In this document: positions 23,797 to 35,700 of the stretch, one piece after another | Layout: every line of letters starts with the position of its first letter | Numbering within the stretch: position 1 is the stretch's first letter | NCBI GenBank assembly: GCA_963989245.1 | Contig: OZ022353.1 | Span: 27,486,593-27,550,592, forward strand | Direction: 5' to 3' | DNA length: 64,000 nucleotides | Origin: Nansenia antarctica | Lineage: Eukaryota > Chordata > Actinopteri > Argentiniformes > Microstomatidae | Program-made: the position numbers and the translations under genes | The notes under the pieces: model-generated | The model's input: only the letters and a program-made list of their open reading frames with translations | Told to the model about the DNA's origin: nothing | The model's database searches: none

Positions 23797-26700
23797 TAAT
23801 AACCAATCATAATTATGCATGAACGTTTTATCAATCATGAACACATATAGGCTAATAACCCAGTATATAAATAGGTTAATACGGTGAAAGAAAAGGTGAA
23901 TGAAGTAAATATAAAAGTTATTATAGGCTTTAAAATGTGAGAAATTTAAAAATATTTATTACATGTGGGGGTCCCTGTTCTGTTTGTCTCTCGTCCAAGG
24001 GGTCCTTGGGTTGAAAAAGGTTGAAGACCCCTGGTCTAGACAGGTCAAGATTTCTGACCTGTTTTTTTTGTTTGTTTGTTTGAAGAGAGAGAGAATCAAG
24101 TTTTGCACTTTCGATCTTTTGTCAGGTGCACCGAATACAATTATCTCAGTTTTGTCCTTGTTAAGTTTAGGAAGTTTTGTGTCATTCAGACGTTTATTTG
24201 TTCAATGCAATTCCAGAGATTGTCAATGGGACTATAGTTGTTTGGTGAGAGGGCTATGTAGATTTGAGTGTCATCTAGGGCTGGGACGACGCGTCGACGT
24301 AATCGACTACGTCAATACGTCGACTTGCGTAATGTGCGTCGGTGCGTCGCAAAAAAAATAATAATCTAACTGCAATTGCGGCACTGCGCCGACGTGGTGG
24401 CGGGGGCGCTGTTTCGCAAATAAGTTAGCTTTCGTTTTTGCTAGCGAAATAGCTGATAGTATCAGTGTTTCCTCCAGGAATTTTTACAATGGTGGCGGGT
24501 AGCGTTGACCGCGCGCGCTCGCGATTTTTTCCGCGTGCACTCGCATGAAACGCGCACGCGCGCTCAAAACAACGACGTAATTTCAGCCAAAACTCGAGGA
24601 TGGCCCAAAAAAATAAAATGTTTTCCCGTACTTCTCCCGTGTGTCTCTTATTGTCTGTGTCTGCATGTTTTTCCAGCATGTAATTCCGTTGTCAATAAAA
24701 AATTCGTCTCCCCTTCTTTTCATTATCATTATGGAGGCTTTATGGTTGTTGTAACTATTATGGGAAGCGGTTGACACAGTAGCCGCTTTTCGTGTATGCT
24801 GCAGTGGATCCCTTCACAACGCAGAAGAAAGAGGAGAGAGAAAACATTGTCAATGTGCAGGGAAGAATCATGTATCAGCAGGGTTCAACAGTAACGCTTG
24901 CCTGGGGCAAGTAAAAAAATTCGCCGGGTTTGTTTGCGCGAGCCCGAAGACGCTGCTGGATCCTGGATCTGTTTACCTGTGTGCAGGAAGAAAAACAGAC
25001 GGAGCAGGCGCCAGACCAGACTAGATGATTGTGGAGTGAAGAGATTATTAAAGCGTACGCGATGCGACGGGTGATCGACAAGCACGTACACTTTCATAAT
25101 ATCTTCACTCCACGATCATCTAGTCTGGTCTGGCGCCTGCTCCGTGTTCTTCCTGCACACCGATGCACAGATCCAGGATCCAGCACCGTCGTCGCGCATA
25201 TTGTAACATTTGAAGTAGTTTGTAGACTACACGCAGCCTAGATGTATTCGACCAATCACAAAACAGTTTTGCAAGCGCGTCGCTTCGCGCTTGTGGGTGT
25301 GTCTAGCGATGTGAAGGTCTGAAAAGCGGCCTAAATTTTTTTTTTTTTTTTTGGGAGAAATCTGAATGGTGGCGGAGGAAATTCCATCGTGGCGATCCGC
25401 CACGATGAAATGCATGTAGAGGAAACACTGAGTATGTTGACTGCTCTAGGAGAATACATATTTGAAAGTACAGAATGCCTGAGAGCCTTATATTGCATTA
25501 TATTACATTATATTTTGAATGGTCATCTAGTGCCTGAATATTGTGTTTTCCTTTACATAAATAATGACATTTCCACCATAAATTTATGCAGAAAGGTCAC
25601 AAATTGGTGCATATCAATTCACCAGAATGCAAGAAATTAAGTGTTTGATGTTTAAGGACCCCCAGACAGCCCTGCTTCATGGGTCCCCCCCCGATGTCAA
25701 ACACCACTGGTACCACCTCCGCCTCATTTTGAGCCAGGAAAAACCCTGATGGCCATGTTGGCATTCAAGTTGGCTAAACATAGCAGTGATTGGGCCTGTG
25801 TCTGGGGCTGTTTGACAGAGGCAGTTACAGTAGTAGTAGTAGTAGTAGCAGGTCGCCGAATTAAAGGTGTCTGTGTTTAATTGCGGGCCCACAGACAGCC
25901 CCCATACATCAGCTGATCATTTAAAGGGGCGGCCGTCTGAGTAATGTGCATGTCACACGCTGCTTTGTTTTATAAGAGCAGCAGCTATTACCCAGAGTGC
26001 TTTATAAAGACACTGTTAAACAGAGAGAGACAATACAGCCATTATTTTGGGGGAAATTAAGTGATACAGTAAAAAAAAAAAAACGTTAGGCTAATCGCTA
26101 AATTAGTCGTTAGAGTAATCGACTAACCGAAAAAATAATCGCTAGATTAATCGTTAGAACAATTGTCGTTTGGGACAGCCCTAGTGTCATCCGCATAGTT
26201 GTGGTAGGCAATTTGGTTCTTTTTATGATGTGTCCCAATGGAAGCATGTAGAGATTGAATAGGAGGGGGCCAAGGATTGATCCTTGGGGAACCCCACATG
26301 TAATTTTAATTTTGTCTGACACAAAGTTGCCAATGGAGACATAGTAGCTTCTGTTCTGTAGGTATGATCTAAACCAGTTTAGAGCAGTGCCTGAAAGTAC
26401 CTAGGCTTTTAGTCTATCTATTAGAACAATGTCAGTTTGTAGTTAAAACTGTCTCTGAAGAAGGAGGCGATTGCCAATGAATATTCGGTTAGAAAACATA
26501 ACATTTGTGATTAACATGACTTCTGGTATAAACCATGCCCACTCCCGGTCTTCTATCCGAATACAGATAGGCTACAGATAATTCTGTTGGTTGAACAGAT
26601 ACAAATACAGATAATGACGTCTCTGTACCCCTCTACACATTGTCTCAGCCGATAATTAACCTAGGTTCACAACAGTCTTTCTTCTTAACTTGTTTGGAAA

Positions 26701-29700
26701 GCCTGGGAAAATTGAGGAAGAAGTGCATTAGCGGGCAATGTAGACATACTTGCTACACTCCCATCCAGTCAATAGGCAATCGTTACATTATCTGTTAGTG
26801 TGAAATGTCTATATAGTTTGCGTTTAAAAATGCCTCCTGTTGGTCAATGGATCATTTACATAAAAATGTTTGGCATTTAGCAGACGCCTTATTCCAAAGC
26901 GACTTACAATCATACACAATACATTTGACTAAGCAAGTGAATCATCAATCCACCAGTCGTAGCAGGAAGAGTAATCTAGCTCAGGCCCGGGGCCATTGGC
27001 AGTCTCAATTTATTTATTTTCTTTTTCTTTTTTTGTATAGACACTGGAGAAACAGAGAAACAGTACAGGGGGGGCAGTAGAAGTCTTGCGGGACACAGTA
27101 AAGGGGAAAAGCGGGTGTCTCAGGAGACGCAGTGCTGGGGGTAGTAGATGTCTCAGGAGGAGCAGTTAAGGTGTAACCTGAAGAGACGGGTCTTCAGTCT
27201 CCAGCGGAAGATGGGTAGTGACTCTGCAGTTCTGACAGCCGTGGGAAGCTCATTCCACCAGCGGGGAGCCAGGGTAGTGAAGAGACGTGATCGGGCAGCG
27301 TGGCTGCCGTGTTGGTGTAGAGGTGGTTGGGCCAGTTGGCCAGCAGAGGTGGAGGAGTGGAGTGAATGGGCTGAAGTTTGGGCGGTGACCATTGCCTGTA
27401 GGTAGGCAGGGGCTGTCCCTTTAGCTGCCTGGTAGGCGTGGAGCCCGGCCAGGAGTACGTTGCAGTAATCAAGGCGGGAGATGACCAGTGACTGGGTCAA
27501 GAGTTGCGCTGCTTCTCTGGTGAGGAATGGTCGTATCCTTCTGATGTTGTAAAGGAAGAATCTGCAGGAGCGTGCCGTTGCTGCAATGTTCTCCACACAG
27601 GATAGGCCTGGGGGGCGATAGATGACAACAATGTGAAGTTTGACAGGGTAAGAGACAAGTTTGACAGGAGAGTTCAGTGTTTCCTCCAGGAATTTTTCCA
27701 TTGGCGCGCGCGCTCAAAACAACGACCGAATTTCAAACTAGAGGGAGGATGGCAAAAAAAAAAAAAGCTACAAATTTGCACGACCAGCTGTCGCTGCAGG
27801 ACACGTTCGATTGCAAAATTTATTTATCCTTTATGTTCCCAGTTGAGGGCGTGTAGCTGTCGTTAGTTGGCCTGCTTTTATTTAGTTATGCGTACGTTTG
27901 AGTTAGTCATCTCTAGGATTGTTGTTTGATATTAGCCTATACTTTCTCTTATCTGCATTTTGAGCAACTGTACAAGACCCAACAACACAACTCTGATACA
28001 GGACTAATGTTACCTAGCTGCTATAGCTAACCCTGCTACAAGACCCAACAACACAACTCTGATACAGGACTAATGTTACCTAGCTGCTATAGCTAACCCT
28101 GCTACAAGACCCAACAACACACCTCTGATACAGGACTAATGTTACCTAGCTGTAGGGATGCTCCGATCTGGATTTTTGGGGCCGATACCGATCACCGATT
28201 TGTTTCCTCAAGATCAACCGATACCGATACTGATTTTTAAAAAAATACATAACTGACTGGATAGCCTAAATATTTTTTGCTTTTTAGACAAAAGTTTTGA
28301 TCCATTAGGCACCAAGCAAACGCAGACCCATTTTTATGGCATAGTAAAGGTCTGGCCTATCACCCAGTTAGGGCCTGAAGCCCAAGTCAGTCGATATGGC
28401 TGTATAAAAGACATCATAAACGTGGCCTTCATGGTTTACATACTGTTACGTCCTCCTATGTTTTCTGTTCAGTTATCTGTCTTCCCCAGAAAAGAAAGAA
28501 AAAAAAAGATCGGTTTTTGCGATCGGCCATTTTTGCCGATCACCGATCGAGTCATTTGGAGTGAAATCGGCCGATTTAAATCGGTGGCCGATAAATCGGA
28601 GCATCCCTACCTAGCTGCTATAGCTAACCCTGCTACAAGACCCAACAACACAACTCTGATACAGGACTAATGTTACCTAGCTGCTATAGCTAACCCTGCT
28701 ACAAGACCCAACAACACAACTCTGATACAGGACTAATGTTACCTAGCTGCTATAGACCCATTTGTACTAAACAACTACAACGTTGTATTGGACACATTTT
28801 TTTCGAACTAATCCACAGACAGCAGTCTTATTAACGGGCCCCTGTGGTGCCAGGTGTGGAGGCGACCCAGCACAGTGGGGATATACACTATCAAGCCAAG
28901 CTCTACTGTCAATATTTGCGTGTGTGTGTTTTACTTTGAACGCAATTTCAATTGCAATGTCCCAAGTATTACCTACATCTCCTCTGTGGAAAACTCTAAT
29001 CCCGACGCAGCAGTTATTGTGCTCGGCGATTTTAATCACACCAACAGAACTTCCCAATTACAAACAACAGGTGTCATGCCCCAGCAGAGGAGCTAACATA
29101 CTAGACCACTGCTACGTTACTATCAACGAGGCTTACCGTTCGTTCCCGAGGGCACCGCTGGGAAGGTCCGACCATGCCATGCTGCTCCTCGTCCCGAAAT
29201 ATATAGAGAAACTTAAATCCTGCAATACGACACCCAGCCATGCAGTTTCGTATCGCTCATAGCCACTGCTAGCTTCAGCAATGTTTGAAGTGTCTGGGAC
29301 ATCTTTTTTCTTGAAAAATCCATCCATCTGTCGCTGTTATTTAACGTGATATCTTATTTGTGCACCTAGCTAGCTAGATCAGCTTTTTGTATCTTTTAGA
29401 TGGTACTACCGGTGACTTTTAGCCCGTTATTTGCGAGGAGAAAACACAGGCGGCCGAGCATTTCGGAAGCTGAGCGGGGATGGTTGAGTCTGCACGGTTC
29501 TCATGCCGGTTCACATTTAGACCAATCAGGAGTAGCCCTAATGTCATTAATCTGATTTTGGATCAGCGGTTAGAGAGAGATGGGCGTGGATTTAGTTGCA
29601 CTTTTAGTCAACATCCATTATAGCGCTGATCTAGGATCAGATATATTTTAATCAGCTAAAATGTAAAACTTTTTTCTTTTTTTTTCTTTTGTGGACTGAA

Positions 29701-32700
29701 TCAATTCGTGGCGGAGGAAATTCATTCGTGGCGGCCCGCCACCAATAAATGCATATAGAGGAAACACTGGAGTTTGAGTAGATCATTTTGATACTCAAAA
29801 TAGGCCTACTACTTTGGATGGTCAAGGATTAATGGTACCATGTGCATAATATTTAACTGTTCAGATTATCATATAAAGGTGAACTCCTTGAAGGAAATCA
29901 GCAAATGTTTTACTTTTTTTTTAAATTTCATTCGTGAATTACTTTGACCCTGTCCCAGCCTTTTCATGTAATTAATTGCTTTACTTAATTGCTCATCTAT
30001 TTCATACATTTCCCCACTTTCAGTGGTTGAGAGTTATGTGGAGGCTCCAAGGTTTGCAGCGCCTCTGTCGATGTGTGAGCTGCCTGACAGTATGCAGGAT
30101 GCCAGAGAACCCACCATCGCTCAGCTGCTACAGGAGAAAGCCCTCTACTCCTTCTCCGAGTGGCCAAAGGTAACCAACTAGGTTTGGCAGGTAACAGATT
30201 AGAGCACATGTTTAGGGAAATAATGATGTCTTCAATGCAAGTTGTTGGGAATACTGCTCAGCCACTTGAACTTTTATTTTCAAATGTGTAGTTTGCGCAT
30301 TTCGCTGCTTGTGTTTTTCTTTTCTCGAGTGGTTTTGTTTTCTGTTGCATGGTGTTAGGACAGGGTGATCATAAACCGCCTGGACAGCATCTGCCACGCT
30401 ATCCTGAAGGGGAAGTGGCCCTCCTCCAGCCAGCAGTACGAGTCTCCCAGCTCGCTGGCCAACACCTGTGTTCCCAACAGCGTCCACCACCACCAGCGAC
30501 CTGGCTTCCTCCCGGCCAGGGTCCAGGCCCCGCCCCCAGGCCCCTCCCCCGGCCTCAACTTCAACATCCCGGCCCCCGTCACTCGCCTGCCCAAGGTGAT
30601 TTTCGCCACATCCTCATATTCAGTCTCTGTCCCATACCATGATTCACACCCGTCATTGTTGAAGTCCTTTCTCTCTGTGAATGTTTGTGTTAACTATTCA
30701 CCGTGTCTGTTGTCCGATATTCACCATTATATTGTTAATATTCTCACATTCTTCTTCATTTCCATCTGATTCAGTACAAGCCAAGAGGCGGCGCGTGCAG
30801 CCGTGGAGGCTGGAGGTTGACATCCTTGCCTCTCTTGCAGGAGAGACTGGTGGCGCCGCCCTACCTGCCCGAACTGAAGCGGGGCAGGCGTGCCTACGAG
30901 TACGACGCGGAGGTCCTAAGTAAACAGTGCCACACGGGGGAGAAGATGCCCGTGGTCGCCCCGCAACACAGGGGCGGGGCTCTGCTGCTCAACGGGTGGC
31001 AGGAGGCGGCTATGGACCTCTCCAAGGCCGGGGATCTCGGCATCGGGGGCGAGACGACCACCGTCGGCCACATCAGTCACCAGGTACACCCCGGCACCCA
31101 CAAAGGGCCGACCATGGGCCAGGTGCAGGAGGCCATGCAGGGAGCGATGCAGGGCTCCGTGGGGATGGACATGGCCGGGATCCTACAGGCCGGCCTCATC
31201 CACCCCGTCACCGGCCAGATCGTCAATGGCAACCTGAGGCGTGACGATGCCATCATGCGTCGGCGGAGAGGGAGGCGGAGAAACGTGGAGGCAGCAGACA
31301 TGGGGTTGGTCAAGAGCATGGGTCTGCACGTCCCCAAACCACAGGTCGGTGCTTTTTTTCTTTTTCCTTTTATGACATTTTCTTGATTTTCAAACAGACT
31401 GTGTATACCTGTTATGCTGTCTGTTATTCAGAGAGAGAAAACATTCAAATGTATCATATGAATGGAAATGTATGAGCTAACCCCCTGCGTTTTAAGATGA
31501 TCCACCCCTTCCTTCAATAAAGACATTCCCCATGTAGACAAGACTATAAACAGGGGTGCACATAACTTTTTGGGGCCAGTGCTCAGAGGAGCACCTAGGG
31601 ATGCTGCTTGGTGCTCCCCGAGCTCACGAGTCACGACCCGTCCCACAGGATGGATAAAAAAGGGATACATGGATAACTTATATTAGCAAAACGACATTTA
31701 TTCAAAAATAAGATGAACGAACAAATGATTGTGTGCAAAACAAAAGAAACAAATGAAAAATCAAATGACTGCTCTTTAAGCATGAAAGTCTGTCAGACTC
31801 CTTTAAACACAATGAAATCAACTGACATCTCTTTAAGCACTAACTGAATGTCTGTTCTTTAAATACAATGAAATCAACTGATATCTCTTTAAGCACTGCT
31901 CTGTTCTGTAAACACTGAAATCAACTTTCAACAAAAAGTTACAGCCTAAGCATTTACTTATGCTACAAGCTTAATCATCATCATCACTGCTCTCTTGACT
32001 GTTGTTAATACTGTCCTCAATTTCAACCATGGTAGAGGATGTTGTAGGCTATCACTTTAAATAGCTCATTATTTTGATTGTGCAACAAAGTCTTTTTTTT
32101 TTTCTTCTAATATAATTCCCAACCATATTCCCTGGGTCAGGGGTCGAGGTGCGATAATGAAGCTGTAAAACAAACGTCTGAACGTTTGAAAGCTTCAGAG
32201 AAAAGAAACGTGAAGTGCCTTGGTGTTGTTTTTCCTTTTAGCGACGAGTCGTTCGGGACTGAATTTTCACGTGTCGGCGTGATAACCGTGCGATGCGCGA
32301 TACGCGGAATGAAAGTACAAGTTACGATACTTTCCGAATGTTTTCGTGAGGGGAGTCGCCGTGGTCGTCGTCGGTGGGTACATTGTGGTCATGAAAGGAT
32401 ATGGTATTGGTATTAACGGGCAGTCAGCAGTTAGCAGTAGGAGTTTTGAGGAAGTCAATTCCTCTCCCAGCGCTTCCAGCTGTTGGTGCGCAAGAGCGCG
32501 TTCATGCCGCTGATCCTCCGCGCAACATGCATTTTGGCGACGCATGCGCACTGGCGCACCAGTTATGTGCACCCCTGACTATAAAACATGTTCCCTCTTG
32601 ACCTGCGCCTGTACCCACCACGGCTGATCGATAAATCGTATTTTCATCGCCATCGCGATATGAACATGTCCGATAAACACATCGCAAAAGATTGCCTGAA

Positions 32701-35700
32701 ACGTGTTTGGGTGTGTTGGTAAAATTCACTCAGAAAATCTGCTCTGGTTTCAGAGTGCTCTGGTTTCAACGTCATAGAACGCTCTGAAATCAGTTAATTT
32801 ACGAACGGTCAGTTGAAAGTCTTTACAAACTAACGGCGGACACCAACGATAACATCACCATCATTTCTTTAGCGGCCAACAATTTTGCAGCAGTTGTTCA
32901 GAATCAGAATTGCTTTTATTACATCCAATGTATGGGTACAAAAGAGTAAAATTCTTAGGCTCAGGTTCTTCAAGCATTGCAGCAGAATACAAAATCAAAA
33001 GTAATAAAAGTAAGAGTAATAATACAATTTAAAAAGTACAATAAGGTACCGTATTTTCCGCACTATAAGGCGCACCGGATTATAAGGCGCACCTTCAATG
33101 AATGGCCTATTTTAGAACTGTTTTCATATACAGGGCGCACCGGATTATAAGGCGCACCGGATTATAAGGCGCATAGAATAGAAAATACTGCAGTCAAACG
33201 TTTGACTGGGGTTGCGTTACGCCCAAGCTCCACCTACTGCATTGCGTCACCTCTCCATCGGTGTTGTGTCAACTTCCCGTTGGCCATGCTCCACCTGAGC
33301 GTTGTCACCGTTAATGTTCTACCTGCTCCACTGTCAAAAATATATATTTTTCCACCTCAAGTATCAGCCGTTCGTCATCCATTTTTGCAACAAGCGTCAA
33401 GGACCTGCGGTGATTCACAGCTGACTCGCGTGAATAGCAATTCGCAATAGCTGCGACCACGAGATATAGAGTAGTTAGCTACAAGCATTTTCAATCTGGT
33501 ATTATCTCTATTAGTGGATTAACCGCTGTGGTGATTTAACAGCTGATAAAAATACATCAAGTAGACTACAAACAGAGCAAAACAATAAAACAACACCAGA
33601 AAACAACCAATAGGCTATACAATTATAACCAACAACCAATATGTGACAGCTCCTGGTGAAATGTGCAACGTAATTTTTCAGTTTTGTGACTCTGAACGCA
33701 GCCACAGCTACGAACGCTGCTAACAAAACACATCGCTACGAAGGTCCAAACTGTATTTTAATAACATGACAACATGCTGGGAGAACATCGACATGCTAAA
33801 AACACATAACTACACATAACAAGATGAACACACAGTTATTGCTTTTGAACACGAGCTAAAACGAAAGTATGTTTACAAGTCAACCTCCCTTACCGGTAGC
33901 CTCCGGCAAACGAGAATAATGAATCCAATACACAAATTATAAGTGTTTAGTGATCGTTAAACTGTTGTGGGTACTTTAAAACTTCAAGTTGAAAGCACCA
34001 AGAAGGACCGCCTCGAAATTCATCGATGTTCATGTCCCGTGCTCGCGCTGTTGCCTTCATTCGAATAGTGACTGTAGAGACGCTTCTACTTGCGGCTCTC
34101 TGTTCAACAACCCACTGTTGGAGTGTGTCCTCTAACTGTGTCTAACTGTGGCCATCTCGCTTTGTTCCCTCGGAAACTCTGTTTAGTCTTCTTTACTTGG
34201 GGTCTTTATACACACAAGTGGTGTGGGACTGTGAGTAAGCACAGTACCGGTGTTTACTGATTACCGTAATGCTGCAAGCGGTGCGGCTTTGTAGTTTACC
34301 AGTCGTACTGAAACATTTTGACAGAGCGCCTTTGAGCGCCGTGTACAACCAGTATGGATCAACCAATTAACAAATTGATCCATATATAAGGCGCTCCGGG
34401 TTATAAGGCGCACTGTCGGTTTTTTGGAAAATTAAAGGCTTTTAAGTGCAGAAAATAGGGTAATAAAGTGATGGTAGTTGTCCTACAGCGGGACCAGTCG
34501 TACTGCAGTAGAACAGTAGGGACCAGTCGTACTGCAGTAGAACAGTAGGGACCAGTCGTACTGCAGTAGAACAGTAGGGACCAGTCGTACTGCAGTAGAA
34601 CAGTAGGGACCAGTCGTACTGCAGTAGAACAGTAGGGACCAGTCGTACTGCAGTAGAACAGAAGTGCAAAATGCTGTGCAGGTCACAATGAGATGAAATG
34701 CAATATCATATAATATGCAATATAGGTACATCATATACAGAATATCTGTATATGATACAGATAGTAGTGTTTCCGCTGCTTTGGGGGTGTGGCATGGACC
34801 GTGGCATGGACCCTCCCCCAGTCCGCCCTGAGATTGGGAGGTCGTGATTTCAATCCCCGGCCGAGTCATGCCAAAGACTATAAACATGGTACCCGATACC
34901 TCCCTGCTTGGCACTCAGCATTAAGGGTTGGACTGGGGGTAAGACCCTGCGACATACCAGCGTCATGTCCAGGGGGTGTACTTTTACATCAAGACGCTTT
35001 ACGCTACGGAAACAGGAGATTGGCTCCTGCCCTATGGGCCATTAGGCTCGAGAGCCATCGCTACTTATGTGGTCTTAACTACATGTCCACTTTCTCACCT
35101 GGTTCTTGCTCTATCTGTGTCTATCAGGACTCCATCCTGCTCTCTCTCCTTCTCTCCCTCTCTATCCTCCTCTCTCGTCAACCAAAAGGCAAACATAACA
35201 ACCAGAGTATTTATAATCTAATAAGAGGTATACATTTATCCATATCAATTCATAACATCATTCGAATTGAACATTGGGTTGCTGTGGGCAATGCAGTTAG
35301 ATAATGTAATTTTGACCTTACTCATTTTCCAATGAGTGAGGGTTTGTTCCAATGCTTCAATCCACTGTCCATGTACTGTAAATATACCATTATGGTATTA
35401 CCATAAAGCCCAATTCTAGTTAAATAAGAAGGATTGTATATCTACTTTAAGTAAAATAATAAAGTGCATCCAGTTAGCTCTTTAGCTGCCAAGTGTGCGA
35501 GCAGAGTAGCTCATCTAATCACTATAATCAGACACTTTCTAGTCACAATAGTAACGACCAATTTTAACCAACTTTCTGAATGTCAGAACACTCAGCAATT
35601 ATATTTGCTAACGTTTCAACTTGCTTACTTTCATCTGCAGACATTTCACCCTGCAAAAACTCTCGCTCGCGCACACTCACACACACGCTGGCACAGCGGT

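Larger units (their letters stand above)
24040..26480 (-). mobile_element. L2-like LINE reverse transcriptase fragment, split by a hAT element
   Basis: On the minus strand, 26322-26184 reads CGVPQGSILGPLLFNLYMLP and ends in YHNYAD. 24275-24080 continues ADDTQIYIALSPNNY and LNLNKDKTEIIVFG. Together these are RT motifs of a LINE. The catalytic YADD codons fall in the duplicated 8 bp at the hAT insertion point. It is non-functional. Confidence 0.85.
27675..29769. mobile_element. CAGTGTTTCC-family transposon, 5-bp duplication GAGTT
   Basis: The ends CAGTGTTTCCTCCAGGAATT and ATATAGAGGAAACACTG are flanked by GAGTT at 27670-27674 and 29770-29774. Its subterminal GGCGGAGGAAATTCATTCGT matches the copy ending at 25430. 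It holds a 66-bp tandem array, a hAT MITE (28153-28609) and a LINE endonuclease remnant (about 28880-29250). Confidence 0.92.

Noticed and set aside
20870..25710. Possible element with CAGTGGTG...CACCACTG ends
   Set aside because: The right-hand match near 25703 lies inside a different hAT element, so the pairing is accidental.
34442..34914. Repeated VPTVLLQYDWSL protein on the minus strand
   Set aside because: Pure product of the 29-bp tandem repeat.
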